5,135 nucleotides of DNA from an uncultured Oscillibacter sp. (GTDB lineage Bacteria; Bacillota; Clostridia; Oscillospirales; Oscillospiraceae): positions 1-5,135 of the forward strand of contig CAMMCS010000146.1 in assembly GCA_946494635.1 (NCBI GenBank), in the 5' to 3' direction. Positions 1 to 5,135 of the stretch are shown one piece after another. A program made the translations under genes and the position numbers. Positions within the stretch are counted from its first letter, which is position 1; each line of letters opens with the position of its first letter. Under the pieces are notes generated by a model. That model had not been told where the DNA came from, made no database searches, and worked only from the letters and a program-made list of their open reading frames with translations.

Positions 1-1
1 G

Positions 2-298
2 GCGGCCTTCAACATGACCACCGGCCCCGCCCACTGGGAGCTGCTGTTCCGCCAGAGGGCCGTGGATAACCAGTGCTTTGCCGTCGGGGTCTCCCCTGCC
101 CGGGACAGGAACGCCACCTATGTGGCCTACGGAAACTCCATTGCCGTGGATCCCTGGGGCACCGTCCTCTGCCGGGCCGGGGCGGAGGAGGCCACCCTGT
201 ACGCAGACCTGGATATGGAGCGCCTTGCGGCGGTCCGGGCCCAGCTTCCCATCCTCTCCGCCCGGCGGACGGACCTGTATGAGGTGCGGGAGCGATGA
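2..298 (+). CDS. Omega-amidase (Nit2)-like carbon-nitrogen hydrolase, C-terminal part
   Basis: The reading frame is open from the left edge, so the N-terminal two thirds lie outside. The visible ~98 residues start A-A-F-N-M-T-T-G-P-A-H-W and continue through R-A-V-D-N-Q, Y-G-N-S-I-A-V-D-P-W-G and L-Y-A-D-L-D to the end. From recall these match the C-terminal region of mammalian NIT2 and bacterial omega-amidases closely, segment by segment. The family hydrolyses the amide of alpha-ketoglutaramate or alpha-ketosuccinamate in the cytosol, usually cleaning up the product of glutamine or asparagine transaminases. The catalytic Glu-Lys-Cys residues should lie upstream of the window, so activity cannot be judged. 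The ATG at 14 is internal to the conserved domain and is not the start. The stop overlaps the next start by an ATGA, which implies co-transcription and translational coupling. Another nitrilase-branch amidase is the main alternative. Confidence 0.88.
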   Translation, partial: AAFNMTTGPAHWELLFRQRAVDNQCFAVGVSPARDRNATYVAYGNSIAVDPWGTVLCRAGAEEATLYADLDMERLAAVRAQLPILSARRTDLYEVRER

Positions 299-609
299 GC
301 GGTACGGTATTTGGCGCATTTTACGAGATTGTCCGGCGGATCCCCGCCGGAAGTGTGTCCACCTACGGCCAGGTGGCGCGGCTGGCCGGGATGCCCCGGT
401 GTGCCCGGCTGGTGGGGTATGCCATGGCGGCCTGCCAGGACCCGTCCGTGCCCTGCCACCGGGTGGTGGACCGGTTCGGCGGCACCAAGACGGCCTTTGA
501 CATCTTCGCCCCCGGCACCCAGCGGGCGCTGCTGGAGGCGGAGGGCGTCCCCTTCCGCCCCGACGGCACGGTGGACCTGGCGCGGTGCCAGTGGCAGCCG
601 GAGGGCTGA
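295..609 (+). CDS. MGMT-family protein (alkyltransferase-like, single C-terminal domain)
   Basis: 104 residues, corresponding to the DNA-binding/active-site domain of O6-alkylguanine-DNA alkyltransferases without the N-terminal domain. It shows a helix-turn-helix region with V-S-T-Y-G-Q-V-A (residues 21-28), a likely arginine finger at R38 in A-R-L-V-G, and the active-site motif P-C-H-R-V-V at 53-58. The acceptor cysteine C54 is kept; typical alkyltransferase-like (ATL) proteins such as E. coli Atl have Trp there. The segment before PCHR is short (C-Q-D-P-S-V) and lacks the usual Asn-Pro-Ile-Pro stretch of true MGMT. The C-terminus ends in a V-D-L-x-x-C-x-W motif that I associate with short Firmicutes MGMT-like proteins. 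Known family roles are direct repair of O6-alkylguanine by self-alkylation, or damage recognition that recruits nucleotide excision repair; which applies here is open. The start overlaps the upstream stop (ATGA); a weak GAGG at 281-284 could be the ribosome binding site. Confidence 0.9.
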   Translation: MSGTVFGAFYEIVRRIPAGSVSTYGQVARLAGMPRCARLVGYAMAACQDPSVPCHRVVDRFGGTKTAFDIFAPGTQRALLEAEGVPFRPDGTVDLARCQWQPEG

Positions 610-610
610 G

Positions 611-656
611 CTGCAAAAATGGGGAGAGCGATTTTCCGCTCTCCCCATTTCTGCAG
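611..656. terminator. Bidirectional hairpin terminator between convergent genes
   Basis: Positions 611-630 pair with 637-656 over 20 positions with one mismatch (616 against 651), closing a 6-nt loop at 631-636. The core is ATGGGGAGAGCG against CGCTCTCCCCAT. On the - strand the stem contains TTTTTGCAG at its 3' end, and on the + strand ATTTCTGCAG, so neither side has a long clean U-tract; the - strand side (aminotransferase) is the better fit. It sits between the + strand stop at 609 and the - strand stop at 665. Confidence 0.8.
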
Positions 657-664
657 ATTGCCGG

Positions 665-1864
665 TCACGGGTTCCGGCTGTTGTAGGCCTGGATCCCAAG
701 GCCCAGCAGCTCGATCGACCGGGTCAGGTCATCAGGATTGGTCACATAGGCAATGCGGATCTCGTTGCGGCCCCTGCCCGGCTCGCTGTAGAAGCCCTCG
801 CCGGGGGCGTACATCACCGTCTCACCGTGATCCTCAAATTCCTCCAACAGGAAATACTGGAGCTTCTCCGCGTCATCCACCGGCAGCGTCGCCATCACAT
901 AGAAGGCACCCTCCGGCTCGCTGAACTTCACGTCCGGCAGGCGTTTCAGCGCCGCCACCACCGCGTCCTTCCTGCGGCGGTATTCCTCCCGCACGCCGGT
1001 ATAGTAGGCCGGCTCCATCTTCCGGTAGACGGCTGCCGCCGCCACCTGATCCAGTGTGGCGGCGCACAGCCGCCCCTGGCAGAGCTTCATGGCCTGATCC
1101 ATCAGCCCGCGGTTCCGGGAGATCAGGGCACCCACACGGGCGCCGGTGGCGGAGAACCGCTTGGAGACAGAGTCCACCACCGCCACGTTTTCCGCAGCGT
1201 CCGCAAATTCCAGGAACGAGGACGGTGCCTCGCTGCCGTAGACAATCTCCCGGTACACCTCATCGCTGATGAGGAACAGGTCATGTTCCCTGGCGATATC
1301 CGCCATCAGCCGCCGCTCCTCCGCAGTGAGGACCACACCGGTGGGATTGCCCGGATTGGTAATGAGGATCGCCCGGGTGTGTTCGTTGATCAGAGGCTCG
1401 ATCCGGGCGCGGTCGGCGTAGCGGTATCCCTCCTCCGGCGAGGTGGGAATGGGCCGGATCGTGGCGCCGGTGACCCGGACAAAGGTGTCGTAATTGGGGT
1501 AATACGGCTCAGGGATCAGGATTTCGTCCCCCTCGTCCAGGATGCAGGGCAGGACGATCTGCAGCGCCTCGCTGCCGCCGTAGGTGGCCAGAATATCCTC
1601 ACAGGTGATGGGGTAGCCCAGACGGATATAGTAGTCCCGCACCGCCTCCAGGTACACCTCCACGCCGGGGGCAGGTGCATACGCCAGGACAGATTCCCCA
1701 AAATCCCTGGCAGCCTCGAAAAACGCCTGGGGCGTCTCAATATCCGGCTGCCCGATGTTCAGATGGTGTACCCGCAGGCCTTTGGCCTCCGCGGCCACCT
1801 CATAGGGGTAGAACTTCCGCATGGGAGAGAGGCCGCACTGCTGGATCTTGTTGGAGAATTTCAT
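665..1864 (-). CDS. PLP-dependent class I/II aminotransferase, T-box regulated
   Basis: 399 residues, a full-length fold-type I aminotransferase. Visible landmarks: the substrate-side glycine in N-I-G-Q-P-D (36-41), the phosphate-binding G-G-S-E-A (96-100), N-P-G-N-P-T-G (170-176), the PLP-ring aspartate D201 with Y204 in S-D-E-V-Y, the Schiff-base lysine K235 in S-V-S-K-R-F-S-A-T-G-A-R-V-G, and the carboxylate-binding R370 in E-I-R-I-A-Y. It moves an amino group between an amino acid and a 2-oxo acid in the cytosol. Relatives in clostridia are usually labelled aspartate aminotransferase, but sequence alone does not fix the substrate. The start at 1864 is chosen because AAGGAGG lies 8 nt upstream; an in-frame ATG at 1930 falls inside the terminator hairpin of the leader and is rejected. 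The upstream T-box most likely reads an alanine codon, favouring a role in alanine supply. A glutamine-transaminase role paired with the nearby omega-amidase is an alternative. Confidence 0.95.
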   Translation of the reverse strand: MKFSNKIQQCGLSPMRKFYPYEVAAEAKGLRVHHLNIGQPDIETPQAFFEAARDFGESVLAYAPAPGVEVYLEAVRDYYIRLGYPITCEDILATYGGSEALQIVLPCILDEGDEILIPEPYYPNYDTFVRVTGATIRPIPTSPEEGYRYADRARIEPLINEHTRAILITNPGNPTGVVLTAEERRLMADIAREHDLFLISDEVYREIVYGSEAPSSFLEFADAAENVAVVDSVSKRFSATGARVGALISRNRGLMDQAMKLCQGRLCAATLDQVAAAAVYRKMEPAYYTGVREEYRRRKDAVVAALKRLPDVKFSEPEGAFYVMATLPVDDAEKLQYFLLEEFEDHGETVMYAPGEGFYSEPGRGRNEIRIAYVTNPDDLTRSIELLGLGIQAYNSRNP

Positions 1865-1872
1865 GAAAATGC

Positions 1873-1879
1873 CCTCCTT
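1873..1879 (-). promoter_or_regulatory. Ribosome binding site of the aminotransferase
   Basis: On the - strand this is AAGGAGG, a perfect anti-16S match, 8 nt before the ATG at 1864. It decides the start codon against the longer frame beginning at 1930, and lies just after the T-box terminator so that it is transcribed only when termination is avoided. Confidence 0.92.
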
Positions 1880-1910
1880 GGTCAAATTTTTTGTGTCCCG
1901 GGGCGGGGAT

Positions 1911-1942
1911 AAAAAAAGCGCCCCTGACACCTGTCAGGGGCG
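1911..1942 (-). terminator. T-box regulated Rho-independent terminator
   Basis: On the - strand, CGCCCCTGAC (1942-1933) pairs perfectly with GTCAGGGGCG (1928-1919) around a 4-nt loop, followed by C and a run of seven T (1917-1911). The 5' arm (CGCCCCT, 1942-1936) is also the partner of the T-box sequence in the antiterminator, so the two structures exclude each other. This is the OFF state of the leader when tRNA is charged. Confidence 0.93.
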
Positions 1943-2144
1943 AAAAAATATTCCGCGGTACCACCCTGATCTGTCCCCAGCGGAGACATCTCATTGTCAC
2001 CCTGTAACGGGGGTGAACCGTCCCGCTCTTCGCGGGCTGCTCCAAAGTGGCTGCCGTGCGGCGTGGGCTGAGGGCTTGCACCGATCCCCTCTCGCTTTAA
2101 GCCGGTTTCGCAGGGCTGGCTTTGTCATCGCGTTTGTCTGGATT
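1911..2144 (-). ncRNA. T-box riboswitch leader, probable alanine specifier (GCC)
   Basis: Transcription should start near 2144, giving a leader of about 234 nt to the end of the terminator. In RNA order: a kink-turn with GATGA (2129-2125) opposite GGA (2043-2041), with CAAAG (2124-2120) pairing CTTTG (2047-2043); the distal Stem I motifs AGAG (2092-2089) and GGTG (2082-2079); a specifier loop with the candidate codon GCC at 2051-2049 followed by the conserved A (2048). Stem II is CCCGC/GCGGG (2036-2022). The IIA/B pseudoknot is ACGG/CCGT with TCACCC (2016-2011) pairing GGGTGA (2002-1997). Stem III is TGTCTCC/GGGGACA (1988-1972). The T-box AGGGTGGTACCGCGG lies at 1967-1953. AGGG and GCG pair with CGCCCCT (1942-1936) to form the antiterminator, leaving UGGU to bind the tRNA end ACCA. 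That requires discriminator A, as in tRNA-Ala, and disfavours serine (discriminator G). Overlapping readings AGC (Ser) or CAG (Gln) are not followed by A. Confidence 0.95.
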
Positions 2145-2150
2145 GTTCTT

Positions 2151-2178
2151 ATTATACGTCTTTGCGGGGATTTGTCAA
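2151..2178 (-). promoter_or_regulatory. Sigma-A type promoter of the T-box/aminotransferase unit
   Basis: On the - strand a perfect -35 TTGACA (2178-2173) and a perfect -10 TATAAT (2156-2151) are separated by 16 bp. The start point is predicted near A2144, which places the T-box Stem I right at the 5' end of the transcript. The -35 box begins 42 nt after the ftsK stop codon. Confidence 0.9.
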
Positions 2179-2219
2179 GCGCAGAATTTCAGGTCCCTGG
2201 TCAAAATCCGGAAAATGGT

Positions 2220-4760
2220 TCAGGATTCCTCCTCCGGGAAGGGGGGCTCGTCCTCTGCCGGGGCAGGGGCGCCGCCCATCTGCATCTCCTGCCACTGCTC
2301 CCGGGTGATCAGCAGCTGCCGGGGCTTGGAACCCTCGAAGGGCCCCACGATCCCCCGCTCCTCCATCTGATCCACCAGGCGGGCGGCCCGGGAATAGCCC
2401 AGCTTCAGCCGCCGCTGCAGCATAGACACGGAGGCCTGTCCCGTCTCCAGCACCACTTCCACGGCGGCGGGCAGCAGCTCGTCCCCCTCGTCCTCGCCGG
2501 CATCCGCCGCAGGCGCGGACGCCTTGCCGCCCTTCTCCTTCTCCTGCAGGGACTCCTCGATCTTGGCCATCACCTCGTTGTCGTAGTGGGCCTCGCCGGA
2601 CTGCTTGACAAAGTCCACCACCCGCTCGATCTCCTCCGGGGAGATGAAGCAGCCCTGGACACGGGTGGGCTTGCCCTGGCCCAGCGGGGCGTAGAGCATA
2701 TCGCCCTTGCCCACCAGCTTCTCCGCGCCGGTGGTGTCCAGGATGATGCGGGATTCCAGGGAGGACGCCACGGCGAAGGCGATGCGGCTGGGGATGTTGG
2801 CCTTCATGAGGCCGGTGATCACGTCGGCGGAGGGCCGCTGGGTGGCGATCACCAGGTGGACGCCGGCGGCGCGGCCCATCTGGGCCACCCGGCAGATGGA
2901 CTCCTCCACCTCCTTGGCGGCCACCAGCATCAGATCCGCCAGCTCGTCGATGACCACCACCACGCTGGGCAGGGTCTCCAGCTCCTCGCTGTCCTTCGCC
3001 AGTTTGTTATACTCCTCCAGCTTTTTCACGCCGTGCTCGGAGAAGGTTTTATACCGCTTCATCATCTCGAACACCGCCCACTGGAGGGCGCCTGCGGCCT
3101 TCTTGGGATCCGTCACCACCGGGATCAGCAGGTGGGGGATCCCGTTATAGGGGGCCAGCTCCACCATCTTGGGGTCCACCATGATGAAGCGGACCTCGTC
3201 CGGCGTGGACTTGTACAGCAGGGAGATAATCAGGGAGTTGGTACACACGGACTTGCCGGAGCCGGTGGTGCCCGCGATCAGCACATGGGGCAGCCGCTCA
3301 ATATCTCCGATGATGTTCCGCCCGCCGATGTCCCGGCCCAGGGCAAAGGCGGTTTTGGACCTGTGCTCCGTGAACTCCCGGGACTCGATCACATCCCGGA
3401 TCAGCACCGGCGTCACCTGCCGGTTGGGCACCTCGATGCCCACCACGGAGATCTTGTCCGGAATGGGGGCGATCCGCACGCCGGAGGCTCCCAGGGCCAG
3501 GGCGATATCGTCCGAGAGGTTCGTGATCTTGCTGAGCTTCACGCCCTGGTCCAGGGTGAACTCATACCGGGTGACGGAGGGCCCGTGAACCACATCCCCG
3601 GCGGTGGCGTCCACGCCGAAGCTGGTGAGGGTCTCCGCCAGGCGGCGGGAGTTGTTCCGCAGCTCCGCGCCGGTCTCGGCGTAGTTCTCCTCCCGGCTCT
3701 GCTTCAAGAGCGTAATGGGCGGGAACTGATAGGCACTCTCCTCCGCCGCCATGTTCTCCGCAATCTCCGCCGTCACTGCGGCTGTCTGGGCCGCCACCTC
3801 CCTGGCCACGGCCTTCTTTCCTCCCGTGGGAGAGGGCGGGGCAGGCTCCTCCGCCGCCGGCACCGGAGCCGGCGGCGCCGCGGGGCGCGGCTCTGTTCCA
3901 GATGCCGCGGGACGAGCCGGCTCTGCCGGAGCGTCCGGCTCCGCCTCTTTGCCGGAGAGCACCTGGTCCGGCGTCTTGACCTTGTCCGGCTTATGCCGGA
4001 AAAAGCCCGTGAACCGGCCAGCCGCCTCTTCCTCTGGCTGGACAGGCGGCTCCTCTCCATCCAGAGGGATGTCAATGGCGGGCTTGGGCTGCCGCTCCGG
4101 CCGCCGCTTGGGCGGCTCCTCCGGGGTGATCCGGATTGCCGGCGCAGGCTCCGGCTCCTCCTCGTACTCCGGCCGGTTCCGCACCATCTCCAGAATGGCC
4201 GAGGGCGTCAGGCGCAGTGCCGCCAGCAGCAAAACCGCCAGCAGCAGCCCGAAGAGGACGATGGAGACATACTTGGAAACGGTCACAATGGCCGCCTCTG
4301 CCACCAGGCCGGAAACCGCGCCGCCCGCCTTCAGGGCAAGGCCCGCCGTCCACAGCGTCTTCAAAACGCCCACACTGCTCAGGGCAAAGCTTCCGCCCGC
4401 AAGCAGCGTGTGGAACAGCGCGCCGGCCAAAAACGGCAGCAGGAGCGCGCAGGTCGTCCGCAGGGCCACCGGGCGGCCCCGATGCAGCAGCAGAATCAGC
4501 CCCGCCAGCAGCATGGCCGGTCCTGCCAGCCAATAGCCATAGCCGAACAGGCCCTTCATCAGCTTTGCCAGCAGGTCAATCAGGATCGCCTGCACGCCGC
4601 AGTAGCTCACCAGTACGCACAGCGCCAGCACCAGAAGGACCACGCCCCCCACCTCCCGGCGGATGGGCCGTTTCTGGGGCTGCTTGCCCCTGGCTGAGCG
4701 GGATCCAGATGATCGCCCGCCGCTTTTTTTTGTTGTTTTCTTCTGTGTTGAGGATGCCAT
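2220..4760 (-). CDS. ftsK: DNA translocase FtsK/SpoIIIE
   Basis: 846 residues, complete. The order is: a basic Ser/Lys/Arg-rich cytoplasmic start (1-36); hydrophobic membrane segments at about 38-62, 69-93, 100-122 and 162-183, with a further weakly hydrophobic stretch at 137-160; an acidic Pro/Ala/Glu-rich linker (about 195-340); the alpha domain (about 340-450); the RecA-like beta motor with Walker A G-T-T-G-S-G-K-S (497-504) and Walker B V-V-V-V-I-D-E-L-A-D-L (600-610; D605, E606); and the gamma winged helix (about 765-822, with L-G-Y-S-R-A-A-R-L-V-D-Q-M-E). The family forms a membrane-anchored hexameric pump that moves chromosome DNA through the closing septum, in vegetative division and, as SpoIIIE, into the forespore. 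The gamma domain reads polar DNA motifs. Length fits the family (B. subtilis SpoIIIE is slightly shorter). The start at 4760 has AAGGAG 6 nt upstream. FtsK and SpoIIIE cannot be told apart here without a tree or genome context. Confidence 0.97.
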   Translation of the reverse strand: MASSTQKKTTKKSGGRSSGSRSARGKQPQKRPIRREVGGVVLLVLALCVLVSYCGVQAILIDLLAKLMKGLFGYGYWLAGPAMLLAGLILLLHRGRPVALRTTCALLLPFLAGALFHTLLAGGSFALSSVGVLKTLWTAGLALKAGGAVSGLVAEAAIVTVSKYVSIVLFGLLLAVLLLAALRLTPSAILEMVRNRPEYEEEPEPAPAIRITPEEPPKRRPERQPKPAIDIPLDGEEPPVQPEEEAAGRFTGFFRHKPDKVKTPDQVLSGKEAEPDAPAEPARPAASGTEPRPAAPPAPVPAAEEPAPPSPTGGKKAVAREVAAQTAAVTAEIAENMAAEESAYQFPPITLLKQSREENYAETGAELRNNSRRLAETLTSFGVDATAGDVVHGPSVTRYEFTLDQGVKLSKITNLSDDIALALGASGVRIAPIPDKISVVGIEVPNRQVTPVLIRDVIESREFTEHRSKTAFALGRDIGGRNIIGDIERLPHVLIAGTTGSGKSVCTNSLIISLLYKSTPDEVRFIMVDPKMVELAPYNGIPHLLIPVVTDPKKAAGALQWAVFEMMKRYKTFSEHGVKKLEEYNKLAKDSEELETLPSVVVVIDELADLMLVAAKEVEESICRVAQMGRAAGVHLVIATQRPSADVITGLMKANIPSRIAFAVASSLESRIILDTTGAEKLVGKGDMLYAPLGQGKPTRVQGCFISPEEIERVVDFVKQSGEAHYDNEVMAKIEESLQEKEKGGKASAPAADAGEDEGDELLPAAVEVVLETGQASVSMLQRRLKLGYSRAARLVDQMEERGIVGPFEGSKPRQLLITREQWQEMQMGGAPAPAEDEPPFPEEES

Positions 4761-4766
4761 GCTTCT

Positions 4767-4772
4767 CTCCTT
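4767..4772 (-). promoter_or_regulatory. Ribosome binding site of ftsK
   Basis: On the - strand this reads AAGGAG, within AAGGAGAGAAGC, 6 nt before the ATG at 4760. It supports this start. I found no convincing -35/-10 pair in the 100 nt between it and the repeat at 4861-4915. Confidence 0.85.
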
Positions 4773-4860
4773 CGTGGCTCCAATCTCCCTTGTTCACCAC
4801 CGGGACAGCACTTCGCCGTGTCCCCGTCCCCGCGGTTTTTCGGTACGCCCCAGGCGGGCC

Positions 4861-4915
4861 GGTTATCCCAGCACCAGCGTCAGCGCCAGCACGATCAGTC
4901 CCGCTGCCCAGCAGT
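4861..4915. repeat. 55-bp direct repeat, copy A
   Basis: Identical base for base to 5081-5135, at an offset of 220 bp; the base before it differs (C at 4860, A at 5080). Read on the - strand it encodes C-W-A-A-G-L-I-V-L-A-L-T-L-V-L-G then TAA (stop at 4863-4865), which looks like the hydrophobic C-terminus of a membrane protein. In copy A the frame runs back into the palindromic segment with no start codon of its own, so here it is probably a duplicated gene end. If copy A is the ancestral site, the original gene would have ended about 100 nt before ftsK. Confidence 0.95.
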
Positions 4916-5080
4916 AATACGCGAACCAGCCGAACCTGGCCCCGCGAAATCTCCGATTTTGCGGGGTCCCCCTCCATATTTCCTGAGCGGTCAGGCAGAG
5001 CCCGCCCGCTCCAAGGTTTGGCTCCGCCAAACGCTTGAACGCCGCTTTCGCGGCGGGCGCGCGCTGCGCGCCGAAAGGCA
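4916..5080. repeat. Palindrome-rich intergenic element between the direct repeats
   Basis: 165 bp consisting mainly of consecutive inverted repeats. 4940-4951 pairs with 4955-4966 (12 bp, one G-T wobble, loop TCC). CCTGA 4982-4986 pairs with 4991-4995. GAGC 4998-5001 pairs with 5008-5011. 5012-5022 pairs with 5026-5037 (loop TCC, one bulge). CGCCGC 5040-5045 pairs with 5050-5055. GGCGCGC 5056-5062 pairs with 5066-5072 (loop GCT). Two - strand frames stay open through much of it, but there is no ribosome binding site or recognisable domain, so I do not call a gene. The layout resembles a dispersed non-autonomous intergenic repeat. From memory the translated frames look like stretches recurring in gut clostridial proteins; this needs a search. 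Confidence 0.6.
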
Positions 5081-5135
5081 GGTTATCCCAGCACCAGCGT
5101 CAGCGCCAGCACGATCAGTCCCGCTGCCCAGCAGT
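5081..5135. repeat. 55-bp direct repeat, copy B (runs to the window end)
   Basis: Exact copy of 4861-4915. The match is still perfect at the last base of the window, so the true repeat may be longer. On a likely contig end, a 55-bp exact terminal repeat also equals a k-mer size commonly used by short-read assemblers. Confidence 0.95.
5083..5133 (-). CDS. Possible C-terminus of an upstream membrane protein (partial)
   Basis: On the - strand the frame C-W-A-A-G-L-I-V-L-A-L-T-L-V-L-G ends in TAA at 5083-5085 and continues off the window. The composition fits the last transmembrane helix of a membrane protein on the same strand as ftsK. Only 16 residues are visible, so the family cannot be named. 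The same end is duplicated at 4863-4913, so either copy could be the authentic gene end. Confidence 0.3.
   Translation of the reverse strand, partial: CWAAGLIVLALTLVLG

Noticed and set aside
311..1912. A 533-codon open frame on the + strand
   Set aside because: It overlaps the MGMT-like gene in another frame, crosses the terminator and runs antisense to the well-supported aminotransferase. It has no recognisable domain or ribosome binding site.
1865..1930. N-terminal extension of the aminotransferase starting at 1930
   Set aside because: This start lies inside the T-box terminator hairpin. The ATG at 1864 has a perfect AAGGAGG at 8 nt and begins at the usual family N-terminus.
1821..4697. 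A 958-codon open frame on the + strand
   Set aside because: It lies antisense to ftsK and across the T-box leader. Its translation is His/Gly/Gln/Leu-rich low-complexity sequence without any domain, as expected for a shadow frame of a GC-rich gene.
4797..4830. Possible terminator hairpin (GGGACAGCAC against GTGTCCC) upstream of ftsK
   Set aside because: The stem needs a 3-nt bulge and there is no U-tract next to it on either strand.
4576..4977. A 133-codon - strand frame starting in the palindromic element and overlapping the start of ftsK
   Set aside because: It overlaps ftsK out of frame, changes composition where the element ends, and has no domain. It is most likely element sequence running into a shadow frame.
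4861..5135. CRISPR array or attachment site
   Set aside because: There are only two repeat copies, 165 bp apart, with no cas, integrase or tRNA gene in view; the spacing and palindromic content do not fit a CRISPR array.

Overview
The window reads as GC-rich Firmicutes DNA, most like a gut clostridium of the Oscillospiraceae type. This rests on high-GC coding sequence combined with strong AAGGAGG ribosome binding sites, a canonical T-box riboswitch and a SpoIIIE/FtsK translocase with a Firmicutes-style architecture. The lineage is an inference; no marker gene is present. Both window edges cut through features, and the right edge looks like a contig end.

Left part (1-656): two + strand genes overlap by an ATGA and probably form the end of an operon. 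They are the C-terminal third of an omega-amidase (Nit2)-like carbon-nitrogen hydrolase and a complete 104-residue protein consisting only of an alkyltransferase (MGMT-type) domain with an intact PCHR active site. A long hairpin at 611-656 lies between them and the convergent aminotransferase gene and can serve both directions.

Middle (665-2178, - strand): a class I/II PLP-dependent aminotransferase is preceded by a complete T-box leader with a consensus promoter (TTGACA, 16 bp, TATAAT), Stem I, Stem II, the IIA/B pseudoknot, Stem III, the T-box/antiterminator and a Rho-independent terminator. The best specifier reading is GCC (alanine). The UGGU bulge fits a tRNA with discriminator A, as tRNA-Ala has. 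This suggests the enzyme helps supply alanine and is switched on when tRNA-Ala is uncharged. An omega-amidase gene next door also leaves a glutamine-transaminase role possible.

Right part (2220-4760, - strand): a full-length FtsK/SpoIIIE DNA translocase (846 aa) with membrane segments, an acidic proline-rich linker, the motor with Walker A and B, and a C-terminal gamma winged helix. It sits upstream of the T-box promoter with no visible terminator of its own.

Far right (4761-5135): non-coding or gene-fragment sequence. An exact 55-bp direct repeat (4861-4915 and 5081-5135) flanks a 165-bp palindrome-rich segment made of several short hairpins, three of them with 3-nt loops. Each repeat copy carries the same hydrophobic C-terminal coding end and stop on the - strand. 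The repeat stops exactly at the window end, so it may be a real duplication around a mobile palindromic element, a tandem array, or a de Bruijn assembly loop with k = 55.
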